Positions 1 through 10,700 of a DNA stretch of 17,128 bases are shown here, piece by piece (position 1 is the first letter of the stretch; each line of letters starts with the position of its first letter). Made by a program: the position numbers and the translations under genes. Origin of the DNA: Collinsella aerofaciens (GTDB taxonomy: Bacteria; Actinomycetota; Coriobacteriia; Coriobacteriales; Coriobacteriaceae). The stretch spans positions 1 to 17,128 of the forward strand of contig JAJWXI010000024.1 in assembly GCA_021641225.1 (NCBI GenBank), read 5' to 3'. The notes under the pieces are model-generated. The model was given only the letters and a program-made list of their open reading frames with translations, did no database searches and was not told the origin of the DNA.

Positions 1-2
1 CC

Positions 3-1172
3 TTTAAGGGCAGCGTTTCGAGTGCACAGGCGGAGGCGGCGGTTGCCGAAGGCGTGCGCCGCGTGTGGCCCGATGCCGAGGTGCGCGCATTGCCGCTGGC
101 AGATGGTGGCGAGGGAACGCTCGATGCCGTTGCCGCCTGCGGTGGCGAGCTTGTGACCTGCGAGGTTGCAGGACCCTTTGGCGAGCGTGTGCCTGCCCGG
201 ATGCTGGTTGATGTCGAGCATGAGTCGGCTGTTATTGAGATGGCCGAAGCCGCGGGCATCGGGTATTCGCCTTGCACGGAGTCGTCGGCGCTGGCTGCTA
301 CAACCTATGGCGTGGGCGAGCTCATGCTTCGCGCGGTTCGCGCGGGCGCAAAGACTATCTATATTGGTTTGGGCGGCAGTGCCACCAACGACGGTGGCGC
401 CGGCATGCTGCAGGCGCTGGGCGCGCGCCTTGTCGATGAGCACGGCCGCGATATCGCTCCCGGTCTCGCGGGTCTCGAACACGTGGTGAGTATCGATTTG
501 GCGCCAGCGCTTCGGGCGCTGAACGGCGCGCGTGTCGTGGTGCTTTCCGATGTCGAGAATCCGCTCGTGGGGCGTCGAGGCGCCCTAGCGGTGTTTGGCG
601 GGCAGAAGGGTTTGCCGACGGGTGACGCCGAGGCGCTGCGCAGGTACGACGGTTGGATGGTCGGCTACGGCCGCCTGCTCGATACGGCGATTGCCGGAGC
701 TCGGGCTCAGGGGTTGCTGCGCACGCCCAAGGGCGCACGGACATTTGGCTCGGTGCTCGGCGTGCCCGGTGCCGGTGCCGCCGGCGGCTTGGGCGCCGCG
801 CTGCTGGCGCTCGGCGCGGAGTTGCGTTCGGGCGTGGAGACGGTGCTCGATCTCGTGGGATTTGACGAGCGCGTGCGCGATGTTGACCTGGTCATAACGG
901 GTGAGGGCAATATGGATGAGCAGTCCGCCGCTGGAAAGGCACCGGTGGGCGTGGCGCGTCGCGCCAAGCGATATAGCAAGTCGGTAGCCGCCGTCGTGGG
1001 CGGTCGTGCGGACAACTTGGATGTAGTGTATGAGCAGGGTGTCGACTTGGTGCTTCCGATCTGCCGCAAGCCCATGGACCTGGAGCAGGCACTCAATCCG
1101 CAAGAAGCCACAACCAACCTCATCTGTGCTGGCGAGTCTGCCGCCCGAGCCTACGACCTCGGCCGCCTCTAA
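3..1172 (+). CDS. glxK: Glycerate kinase (GlxK/GarK family), 5' end outside window
   Basis: The enzyme phosphorylates D-glycerate with ATP, giving 2-phoshoglycerate in the GlxK/GarK family, and feeds glycerate into lower glycolysis in the cytoplasm. The reading frame is open from base 3 and starts with FKGSVSSAQAEAAVAEGVRR, which matches the family N-terminus (usually DSFKGS...), so only about ten residues lie upstream of the window. The GTG at 54 is internal and not the start. Further family motifs follow in order: LPLADGGEGT, a glycine-rich YIGLGGSATNDGGAGM segment, VLSDVENPLVG, FGGQKG and VITGEGNMDEQSAAGKAPVG. The 389 visible codons fit a normal length for the family (about 380-400). It ends in TAA at 1170-1172. 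No clear terminator follows immediately, only an inverted repeat from about 1198. No pathway partner is visible, so its operon context is unknown. Family assignment is strong; the 2- versus 3-phosphoglycerate product is from family knowledge, not seen. Confidence 0.93.
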   Translation, partial: FKGSVSSAQAEAAVAEGVRRVWPDAEVRALPLADGGEGTLDAVAACGGELVTCEVAGPFGERVPARMLVDVEHESAVIEMAEAAGIGYSPCTESSALAATTYGVGELMLRAVRAGAKTIYIGLGGSATNDGGAGMLQALGARLVDEHGRDIAPGLAGLEHVVSIDLAPALRALNGARVVVLSDVENPLVGRRGALAVFGGQKGLPTGDAEALRRYDGWMVGYGRLLDTAIAGARAQGLLRTPKGARTFGSVLGVPGAGAAGGLGAALLALGAELRSGVETVLDLVGFDERVRDVDLVITGEGNMDEQSAAGKAPVGVARRAKRYSKSVAAVVGGRADNLDVVYEQGVDLVLPICRKPMDLEQALNPQEATTNLICAGESAARAYDLGRL

Positions 1173-1179
1173 AAACCAT

Positions 1180-1523
1180 CCCCCAATAACTTGCGGTGAA
1201 ATACGGAGTGTTTTTGCCTTCAAGGTGCCAATTCAGTCCGTATTCCATCGCAACTTCGTGAATTGCCATCCGAGGCTGGTCGACATGGGTCTCGAGTCGG
1301 ACCGTTTGCCACGAAATGCGGCCATCTACTACGTTTGACCGAGCTGCCTCGACCATCCCGGATTTTGTGAAATTAAAACCGCAGGTAGAGAGCTTGCCGA
1401 TTTCCGAAAAAGTCGGCTATGGTCGACCCCTGCGGTCTAAACGTAGTAGATAGGCCCTTTTCGTGGCGCAGCGTCAGACCAGTCTATTTGGGACGGGGCT
1501 ATTTTGTGGGTTGTGGGGGATAA
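1180..1523. repeat. Imperfect inverted repeat made of two divergent, diverged copies of one short sequence
   Basis: The minus strand read from 1356 leftwards and the plus strand read from 1419 rightwards both begin ATGGTCGA and align without gaps for about 20 codons (41 of 60 bases identical by hand count). The best block is a perfect 13-base inverted repeat, 1324-1336 with 1439-1451, and the outer block CCACGAAA 1309-1316 pairs with TTTCGTGG 1459-1466. Conceptual products share N-V-V-D, S-W and V-R: minus strand 1356 to 1120 (78 residues, running 53 bases into the kinase gene) and plus strand 1419 to 1523 (34 residues, TAA at 1521). Neither ATG has a Shine-Dalgarno sequence. The 62-base centre holds another stem, GCCGATTT 1396-1403 with AAAGTCGGC 1409-1417 (one G-T pair). 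It may be a remnant of a repeated element or of a duplicated small gene; I see the repeat but not its function. Confidence 0.6.
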
Positions 1524-1659
1524 AGATTGCCGACGGTTTTATCCCACCGAACCCCTTTGATGGCGCGAATGGTTCGATTTAACGACCGAGTGGCAACCTG
1601 ACGCGGAATAGTGGGTCGTTTAAATTGCTACAATTTTAAGTATATTGCGATGTCCCGCC

Positions 1660-1690
1660 TTGCGTTTCTGCGCGGGGGGGGGCGTATATT
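1660..1690 (+). promoter_or_regulatory. Candidate promoter with G9 spacer
   Basis: TTGCGT (1660-1665) and TATATT (1685-1690) are separated by 19 bases that include the nine-G tract. The -35 matches the consensus at only three of six positions, so it is weak. Loss of one or two G would bring the spacer to the preferred 17-18 bases, which is the basis for the phase-variation idea. The transcript would have a leader of roughly 65 bases. Confidence 0.3.
1674..1682 (+). repeat. Homopolymer tract of nine G upstream of the adhesin gene
   Basis: Nine consecutive G lie 80 bases before the adhesin start codon. They fall inside the spacer of one candidate promoter (TTGCGT 1660-1665, TATATT 1685-1690, spacer 19) and just upstream of a perfect TATAAT at 1717-1722. 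Tracts of this length are known slipped-strand hot spots in phase-variable surface genes. Variation here is inferred, not seen. Confidence 0.8.
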
Positions 1691-1716
1691 TGCATCGATG
1701 GGGACGACGACACACA

Positions 1717-1722
1717 TATAAT
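1717..1722 (+). promoter_or_regulatory. Perfect -10 box TATAAT before the adhesin gene
   Basis: TATAAT at 1717-1722 would start transcription near 1729, about 34 bases before the ATG at 1763. There is no good -35 at the usual 16-18 base spacing; TTGCAT at 1690-1695 is 21 bases away. It may be activator-dependent. Its overlap with the upstream in-frame ATG at 1721 argues that translation begins at 1763 instead. Confidence 0.45.
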
Positions 1723-1750
1723 GAGCCGCTTCTTGCCGTCCTCATGGATT

Positions 1751-1757
1751 GGGGAGG
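1751..1757 (+). promoter_or_regulatory. Ribosome binding site GGGGAGG deciding the adhesin start
   Basis: GGGGAGG ends five bases before the ATG at 1763. The alternative in-frame ATG at 1721 has no such site and would put 14 extra residues ahead of the signal peptide, so 1763 is chosen. Confidence 0.8.
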
Positions 1758-1762
1758 CCTTC

Positions 1763-4700
1763 ATGAATCGCGCGTGTGCGAGAGCTCGAGAAATGCTAAA
1801 GCCTTTTGGCAAGAAAACCAATACCGCCAAGCGTGCCCTGAGGGTTTTGGCCGTCCCGCTGGCGGCGTGTGCACTCTTGTTTGGTGCGACGAGTGCGTCG
1901 GCCGACCAGACAGTTCCCTTTAGCAACCACATCGTGAAGACGGTGAATCCCACCGGCACTACGGTCAATTTGTTCGACTATTGGGTCGTGAACGGCGACA
2001 ACGATAAGTCCGTCAACATAAACAACAATAATGGCAATAACAACACTGGCATCAACAAAGATCACCAGCTCAAGTTCAATGGTGGTGCCGGCACGGGCAT
2101 TAACAAGTGGACGGGCAAAAGCGCCATCAATGGCTGTGGACGCCTTTCTTTTGTAAAGAACACGCTGGTAAATGGCTATCCGTCAATCAAAGCCGGCACC
2201 TACACCTCCTATAACACGAGTGGTACGTACACCGACGAGTCGCTGGCTTATCTCTTTAATAACGACAGCCAGGTCAACGGCAAGGCCGTTTACAACAAAG
2301 TGCAAGGCCTTTTCCAGCTCAAGAATGGGTATTACGTTTACGACTCGTACGGCTCTGACGGCAACTATGCTGTGTATAACTCCACGACTAACTCCTTTGA
2401 CGTCTACGATAAGGCTGGCGTATATAAGGACAGCGTGTCAGATGCGAATCGGGGTCAGTTCTTCCCCTTTGACTCGGCTGACAAGGTTTTTGAAGAAAAG
2501 AACAGCCAGCTCTCTCCTTTAAAAATAACGGACGGAACGAACGATACACTCAACCACCACTTTGGCATGTCCATGACCACGGAGTTTGTCCAGCCTAACG
2601 GTGGCAAGACCACCAAAAACGAGGACATGATTTTTGAGTTCTCGGGTGACGACGACGTCTGGGTGTACATCGATGGCGTGCTCGTGGGCGATCTGGGTGG
2701 CATTCACGAGAAGGCGACGCTCAAGATCAACTTCGCCACCGGCGACGTGCATGTCGGCCATGTCGACAACGCAAATGATCCCGAAAAGACCATTCAAGAC
2801 ACCACCATCAGGGCGATGTACGAAGCCGCCGGTGCGGATGTCTCCAACTTTTCCATTAACTCCCCTAACACCTTCAGCGACAGCACCAAGCACACGCTGA
2901 GTTTCTTCTATCTGGAGCGCGGCGCTGGCGCATCGAACATGTCGCTCAAGTTCAACCTCACCACCCTGCCGTCGTCCGAGGTCGCGAAGGTCGACCAAAA
3001 CGGCGAGGCAGTCAATGGCGCAACCTTCGAGTTGTACCGGTCCGATGGACCAGATACCGAGTGGAAGAAGGGTGAGCTCGTCGCTCAGGGCACGACGAAA
3101 GACGGGGGTCAGCTGATACTTCAAAAGTCGAACGGCTCCGTCCTCTCGTTTGACGAAGAGCATAACACCAATCATTGCGACTACTTTGTACTCAAAGAGG
3201 TTGGCCTGCCCGCGGGATATCGCTCGAGTCTGACCTCATCGACCAATGCGACGCCAGGTGAGCTGCACCTGCAGTACAAGGCCGCGGCAAGTGGCACGGG
3301 TGGCGTGGTGGTTGCGCCGCAAACAACGGTCACAACAGCCAACAACGAACAATGGACGGGCAGCCGCATGTGGCTGAACGGCGGCTATCTGGCCGCTAAG
3401 GAGACCATTTCCCTTAGCAAAGAGACAAAAGACAATAAGGACAAACCCATTAGCTCGGGTACGACCTTTGCTGTCGTGCTCAAGCGCACCGATAAAAACA
3501 AGAGTGACACGGACGTAAACGCGTGGACGGCGGTCACGGGCAACCCGCTCAATGGCTATAAGCTGTGCTCCAAACACGGCATTGAGGGCGCGGTCGAGGC
3601 TGCCAAATCGGCAGATACGAGCGTCTTTGGCGTCAACACCAAGGGCGACTATGAGGTAACGGTCAGGTCGCTGCCCGGCGATATCGAGAAGTACGCCGCC
3701 ATGATGACGGACAAGTCACAGTCCGAATATACCGTGGCGGTGTATCACACCACGGCATCGTCTCTGGCGGAGGCAACCATCGGCAACACCTCTATGGTCA
3801 AATATCAAACGATAAACAGGCAGTTCTCTACGGTGATCCACCTCACCAACGTTCAGAACCGCCTGTTTGTGCAGAAGGTTGACGACCTGGGCAAGCCCGT
3901 GAACGGTGCAACGTTTGAGCTGTACCAGGCCAAGGACGTTACCGGCGACAGTCCCAGCACGTATGCCATTAAATCGGGTGCCGAGCCGTATGACACCGTG
4001 CAGGCAAACGGCATGACCTATCCGTATGACATTGAGGGCGCTGCATGCTTCCCGCTCGATTCGGCAAAGCATGAGCCTCTTATCAAGGGTACGTACTACC
4101 TGCGTGAGTCTGTAAGTCCAGATGGCCATGAGATCAACAACACTATCACCAAGGTAATCGTGGACGATTCGGGTGTGTACGTGGATGCCGGCGAGGAAGG
4201 CGACGGCGTGCTCAGCATGAGCGGCCCGGGTTCGCTGATTGCTTCCCTGGCGCAGTTTGGCTCTCCCGACTCCATCGACAACACGCTTACGCACATTAAG
4301 GGTAAGCTGCAGAGCGCGGCCGTTGACACCAACGGAAACCTGACATGGGGCCCGACAAGTCCTACGGACAACTGGATGCATATGCGCTATGACAGGACGA
4401 CGCAAGGTGCCAAGACCGTCTTGCGCTATGTCGAGGATGGTGGCGATCGCGACGGTCAGCTGGCGACGATCTTTGCCGATACGGGCGTAAACCGCATGGC
4501 TCTTTATCAAGAAGACGATTCAGCATATATAGACGATGCCTCCAAGACCCGTACTAAGCTGGGCACACTCCAGCTCAATCATCTCTTTACCACGGCAACG
4601 GCCGTGCAGTATGCCGACCGTCGCGCGGCGCGCCTGCAAGTGACCAAGACAGTGACGGCAGATACTGGTCTTACTGCGCCCACTAAGGATGCGAAAGGCA

Positions 4701-7700
4701 ACGACCTGACCTTTACGTTTAAGTTCACCCTGCCGGAGTCCCAGGAGGGCTACGAGGCGCATGTGTTCGATGCGAGCGGCAAAGCTGTGGGCAATTCCTT
4801 TAGGCTTATGAACGGCGACACCCATTCCATCAAGGCCGGCGAGACCATCCTCGTATACGACCTTATGAAGGGCGACAGCTATAGCGTGAGCGAGCTCACC
4901 ACTAAGGGCGAGGAGTCCAGTGGCAATGTGCTGGCGAGCATCGTTAACACTGTGACCGGCTCTGCCGACGAGTCGGTGCTTCCGGCTGGCTTTAGCCTCG
5001 TGAGCCGCAAGGCCGGCGGCGAGGAGCAGTCCGGAATCGGCAACACCATCACGGGCAAGATCGTCGCGCTCGAGGACGGAAAGATTCCCGCGAGCAACAA
5101 GCTAGAGTTCACCAACAACTACAGCGCCAACCCCGTAAAGAATGGCCTAAGCGCCAAGAAGGTGCTCGAGGGCCGCAATTGGGCCGATGGCGATACCTTT
5201 ACCGTGCAGCTTACAGCCGACGACGGCGTCCCCATGCCCAATGGCGCCAAGAGCAAGGTGTCGACGGTCGAGCTTACCAAGAATTCCCAGACGCAAACGG
5301 CTGGCGACATCACCTATAAGACGGCAACGTTTGGCGACATTACCTATACCAAGCCCGGCACGTACACCTATACCATCAAGGAAGTTATCCCTGGCTCTGA
5401 TGCCGGTATAGACGGAATAAGCTACTCTGCCGCCTCCTATACCGCGACGGTTGTGGTGGAGGACAACCAGGCTGGCGCTCTGGTCGTTAAGAGCGTGGAG
5501 TATCGGCAGGATCGCAACGACGCGGGTGCCGGCACCAAGACAGAGGTTGCCGACGCGATCTTCACCAACCGTTACGATGCGCACGAATCGAACAAGATTA
5601 TCCATGCTCAAAAGAACCTAGTCGACAACGCCGGAACGTTCCCGCTTGCCAGGAATGCCTTTACCTTTACGCTCAAGGGCGTGGGTGGCTATGCGGATGC
5701 CAGCGCGGTATTCAGCCTCGATACGTTCGATAAGAACATGGCGGTCCCCATGCCTCAGGGTACCGAGGGCAACACCGCGACCGTGGGCAACAACGCCGAC
5801 GGCACGGTGACGTGGCCGGCGATCTCCTATACCGCCAAGCCGGATGCGGGACGCGCCTACGTGTACAAGTTCGCTGAGAATCCCGGTAGCATTGCGGGCA
5901 TGACCTACGACGGGTCGGTCTATTACGCCGTGGTGCGCAACGCCAAGAAGGGTGCCGGCATCCAGACCTCGGTCGAGTACTACAAGGCCGCAGAAAACAA
6001 CTCGGTAAAGCAGCTGGACGAGAATGTCACGCCCTCCTTTACCAATAAATATAGTGTGGATCCCACGAGCGTGACCCTACAGGGCCAAAAGACGGTGAGC
6101 GGTCGTGACTGGAATCAGGGCGAGAGCTATGCCTTTAACCTTGCTGCCGCTACGGACGATGCCGGTGCGACCGGTTTGGGCAAGACCACAAAGCAGGCGG
6201 TAACGGATGGGGCTGTTGCCATCGGCGTCAACCGGGCTGTCGCCAGTGCGCCCGCGACGGGGCGCGTGGCCTCGTTCGCCTTTGGCACCGAAGCTGCTCC
6301 GACCGTGACGTTCAACCGCGCGGGCACCTTTACCTTCAACATCACCGAGGATGCTGCGCAGGATGGCCAAGCGGGCATGTCCATGGACAAGCACACCGCA
6401 CGCGCGACCGTTGTGGTGACCGATCTGGACGAGTCGGGCAACAACCACACGGGCATGCTGCGCGTGTCGAGCGTGACCTACGCCAACACCGGTGCCTCCG
6501 GTGCGGACAAGGTCGTAACCGACAAGGCTGCCTTTACCAACGCGTACCATGCATCGGGCACCTTTGGTGGCGTGACGGTGAGCAAGACCCTTGAGGGTCG
6601 CGCCTCTACCGCAGGCCAGTTCACCTTTGCCGTGACGGGCCTTTGGTACAACGGCGTTCAGACATCGGTCGACGGCGCCGAGGCTAGCCTGTCCAATACG
6701 GCTGCGAGGGCCGGCGTGTCCGGTGCCGTGGTGGGCGCAAGCGGGCAAGAGAAGCTCTTTGCCCGTGAGCTCACGGAACAGGACCTGGGGCGTACGTTTG
6801 CCTATCGCATTCACGAGAACCAGCCTGCTGCTGCCGGCTACACCTATGACACCGGCTACACCTATGACACCGGCTACACCGGCGATGCCATCGTGCTCGT
6901 CAAGGTTCTTGCACGCGAGAACGACCCCGCTAAGCTCTATACCGTGACGACCGTGCTCAAGGGCGCGGGTGTGACGGAGCTGCTGGGCGATGGCGCCGAC
7001 GCGAGCGCGCTGACGGACGAAAAGATCGTCGAGCTCAAGCAAAAACCGAATACTTACGTGCGGCAGTACGATTCGAGTGATGCCGGCGCCACGACGCCTA
7101 CTGTCTCGTTTGTGAACCGTTACACGGCAAGTCTCGACTATGGCGCCGATGGCGGTTTGCAGATCGAGAAGACGTTGACGTATCCCAAGGACGCGACCAT
7201 TTTTGGCTCGCCTAAGAGCACGTTCCGTTATATCGTCAAGCCTGCCGACAAGACATCTGCCAGCAAGGTTGGCATTTCCACGGACGGCAAGGTCTTTGAG
7301 ACCGCAAATGTCGAGGCTAATGCTCCCAAGACCGTGAGTTTGGTACCTGCGGGCGGGCTGACCTTCACTCAAAATGATGCCGGCAAGACGTTCACCTATA
7401 CGGTGAGCGAGATTGACGACAAGGCGACGGGCTATACATACGACGAGACGGTCCATACGGTTAAGGCTGTCGTAGCGGATAACGGCGACGGCACGCTTAG
7501 GGTCACGACATCGGTAAGCAAGCAGGTCGATGGCAAGGACGAGCTTGAGGGCCAGTGGATCTATCCGTCGGATGCGACGTCTACCGGTGCCGCGACGGTC
7601 AAATTCAAGAACACCTATACGGTCACCGAGGCGGCAACCTACACTCCGTCCGTGACAAAGGTGGTTGTTGGTGCCGATGCTCCGGACAAGTTCACCTTTG

Positions 7701-10700
7701 CCATGGCCGCGGCTGACGATGCTACCAAGGCTGCCATCAGCAGCAAGCTCATCACCGGCTCTTCGATGAGCGCGGACAACGGCTATGCCGAGAAGGAGCA
7801 AACGAAGGAGGGCCTCAAGGACGGGGAGCACTATCAGGTCGATTTCTCGAAGCTCACCTTCAACAAACCGGGCACGTATAAGTTTGCTATTAATGAGCTG
7901 GCCCCGAACAGCGGCCTTGGCGAGTGGAAGTATGACCAGCACATCTATACCGTGACCGTTACCGTAACCGATGAGGGCGGCAAGCTTGTGGCCCGCGCCG
8001 ATGGTGCGACCGGCTCAGAAGGCTTCATCTTCACCAATAGTTACCAAACTTCAACGAGCTACGAGCTCCAGGGCGGTCTTGAGATCGTCAAGACGCTTAA
8101 CGGGCACGACCTGCATGCCGGCATGTTTGGCTTTACGGTGACGGGCGAGGGCGATGCTTCAATCGAAAAACTCAACAAGCTGCTGCGCGCGGATGAAGGC
8201 AAGCTCACCGTGACAAACGATGAACCGCAGGCCGATGGCACGTCCCATACCGGCATTTTGGGTGGCCTGACCTTTGCGACGGAAGATGCAGACAAGACGT
8301 TCACCTACAAGATCGTCGAAAATGGCGGCGGCAAGCGCGGCTATACATACGACTCCACCTATTGGATGGTAGAGATTGCGGTTAAGAAGCGCCGCGACGG
8401 TTCGCTCTATACCGTGACCACGGTCAAGCACTATGACGCCAACGACGTTGAAAAGTCCCGCGATACGAAGACCTTTGGCCCCGAGAGCGGTACCGCCAAG
8501 GCCCAGGTGTCCTTTACCAACAGCTATATCGCGACCGGAACCTTTGAGGGTCTTGCTGCCGAGAAGGTAATGGACTCCCGCGACAAGATCGAGGCGGGTC
8601 AGTATACGTTTGACCTGTATGCCGAGAAGGCCGATGGCTCGCTCGAAAAGAAGGATGAGGGCACGACCCAGGCGGGCGAGAACGGTACCGCAACGGTCGA
8701 CTTCGGCAAGATTTACTTTAAGCTTGGCGATGCTACCAGCGGAACTGATGGGCAGACGATTGACCTTGCCAGCGCCGTCAACGATGGCATTGCCATCAAA
8801 CGACACAATGACGACCACACCACTACCTATAGCTTTAACCTGGTGGCGAAGGAGCGCTTGACCAGCCTGCCCGAGGGCGTGCGTCCCGTGGATACGTCCG
8901 CGACGTGCCGCGTGCTGCTCGAGGTGACCGACAACAACGACGGCACGCTGACGCCTAGGGTGACCTATCGCGATGGCACCGAGAACGGCAAGATCGTTTT
9001 CCACAACACGCGTGACAAGGTCAAGACGATCGGCACGGTCGCGAAGCCTAATGTGGACATCGACGGGCAGCTGCTTTCTGTGGGCGACTCCTACGTCTAT
9101 ACCATCAACTGGGTCAATACTGCGGTCAATGCTGACGGCAACCTGGTCTCCGCCGACGTGACCGTGGTAGACGAGCTACCCACTGGCGTTGTGTTCGAGG
9201 CCTTTGAGGGCGAGTATGCCGATAAGGGCGTCGCGAGCGGCCAGTCGCTTACTTGGGACCTGGGTAAGCAACCCGCGGGCAGCCACGGTTCGGTGCGCGT
9301 GCGCGTCAAGATTACCGAGGACGCTGTGAAGGATGCCCAGGGTGCGGTCGGCACCGTTGAGAACAAAGCTACCGTAACGGTTGACAACAAGAGCTATACC
9401 GGCACCACGACCAACTACGTGCCCAAGAAGTCCGAGAGCGATGTTCAGGATTCGACGGGGTCGGGTGTGGCGCTGGGCGACGAACTCACCTACACCATCG
9501 GCTACAAGAACACCGAGGGCGCGTCTGCCACGGTGACGATCACCGATGCCGTTCCCGCGGGAACCAAGTTCGTGGAGTTCGCCGGCGACCATAAGGATGC
9601 CGGCTCCAAGGACAATGACGGCAACCTCACCTGGACGCTGGCGGACGTTCCCGCCGGCAAGGAGGGCACGGTTCAGTTTAAGGTCCGCGTGACCGAGGAC
9701 GCGTTTAAGAGCGGTGGCGCTTCGGGCGACATCTCCAACCAGGCGTCGGTGACGGTCGGCAACAACCCTGCCGTCAAGACCAACACCACTACCGATGAGG
9801 TCTCTGACGGGCGCCTGACGTTGAGCAAGACGGTCACGGCCGCCGAAGGCATCACCGCGCCCAACAAGGCATTTACCTTTAAGGTGCTGCTCTACCAGGC
9901 CGATGGCACAACGCCTCTGGCCGGCACCTTTGCGTACGCCGGTCGCCCCAGTGGCACCAATGGCACTTATGTAAGCGGACAGATCAAGAGCGGCGACACC
10001 ATCGCGCTCAAGGCCGGTGGCTCCGTCACGGTTACCTTGCCCACGGGTGCGCACTACGAGGTGCAGGAGATCGACTCCAAGGGTGAGCTCATGACGAGCG
10101 AGGACGGCTTTGCGGTTGTCAATAAGGCGAACCCCCAGAAAGGTACCGTCGGGCAGGCGACGCAGGTGGGCTTCACCAACGCCTACAGCGTGGAGTCCAC
10201 AAAGGTGGAAAACGCTTTTAAGGTGCAAAAGAAGATCTCCGGACGCAACTGGACGACGTCGGATGCCTTTACCATGACGCTGACTGCCCAGGGCGAGGCG
10301 CCTATGCCCAAGGGTGCCAAAGACGGCGTGTCGACGATTGAGCTGCACAAGGATGCTCAGGTCGGCAACTTCGGTACCATCGAGTACACCAAGCCCGGCA
10401 CCTATACCTATGTGATTACCGAGCAGTCGGGTGACGAGGCGGCACTCACGTTCTCGAAGGCCACCTATCGTGCCACCGTCACGGTGACCGACGAAGGCAC
10501 CGGTAAGCTGTCTGCCAAGACCAAGATTGCACAGCTGACCGACGATGCGGGCGACGCTGTTGAACGCACGGTCGAGGCGGCGGTCTTTACCAACACCGCC
10601 AAGACTGGTAGCCTCACCGTCAAGAAGACGGTCGTCGGCGGCGACAGCCAGCGCGAGTTCGGCTTTGCGGTCACGCTGACCGACGGGGACGGCGAGCCCG

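Larger units (their letters stand above)
1173..1762. other. Long hairpin-rich intergenic region between glycerate kinase and adhesin gene
   Basis: About 590 bases without a convincing gene. It contains a short inverted repeat (AATACGGA 1200-1207 with TCCGTATT 1237-1244), a larger divergent repeat (1180-1523, listed separately), a hairpin GGGATAAA 1517-1524 with TTTATCCC 1538-1545, an inverted repeat AACGACC 1581-1587 with GGTCGTT 1614-1620, a G9 tract at 1674-1682 and two candidate -10 boxes before the adhesin start. It is visibly more AT-rich than the flanking kinase gene, especially around 1620-1646. None of the hairpins has a good T-run, so I cannot name the kinase terminator. Confidence 0.7.

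Noticed and set aside
54..1172. GTG at 54 as the glycerate kinase start
   Set aside because: The frame is open from base 3 and already encodes the conserved FKGS motif upstream of 54.
1721..1762. Upstream in-frame ATG of the adhesin gene as start
   Set aside because: It overlaps a perfect TATAAT box, lacks a ribosome binding site, and would add 14 residues before a normal signal peptide; the ATG at 1763 has GGGGAGG at the right distance.
6077..7942. A 621-codon minus-strand open frame
   Set aside because: It has the same cause as the longer antisense frame, with similar low-information composition and no recognised motif.
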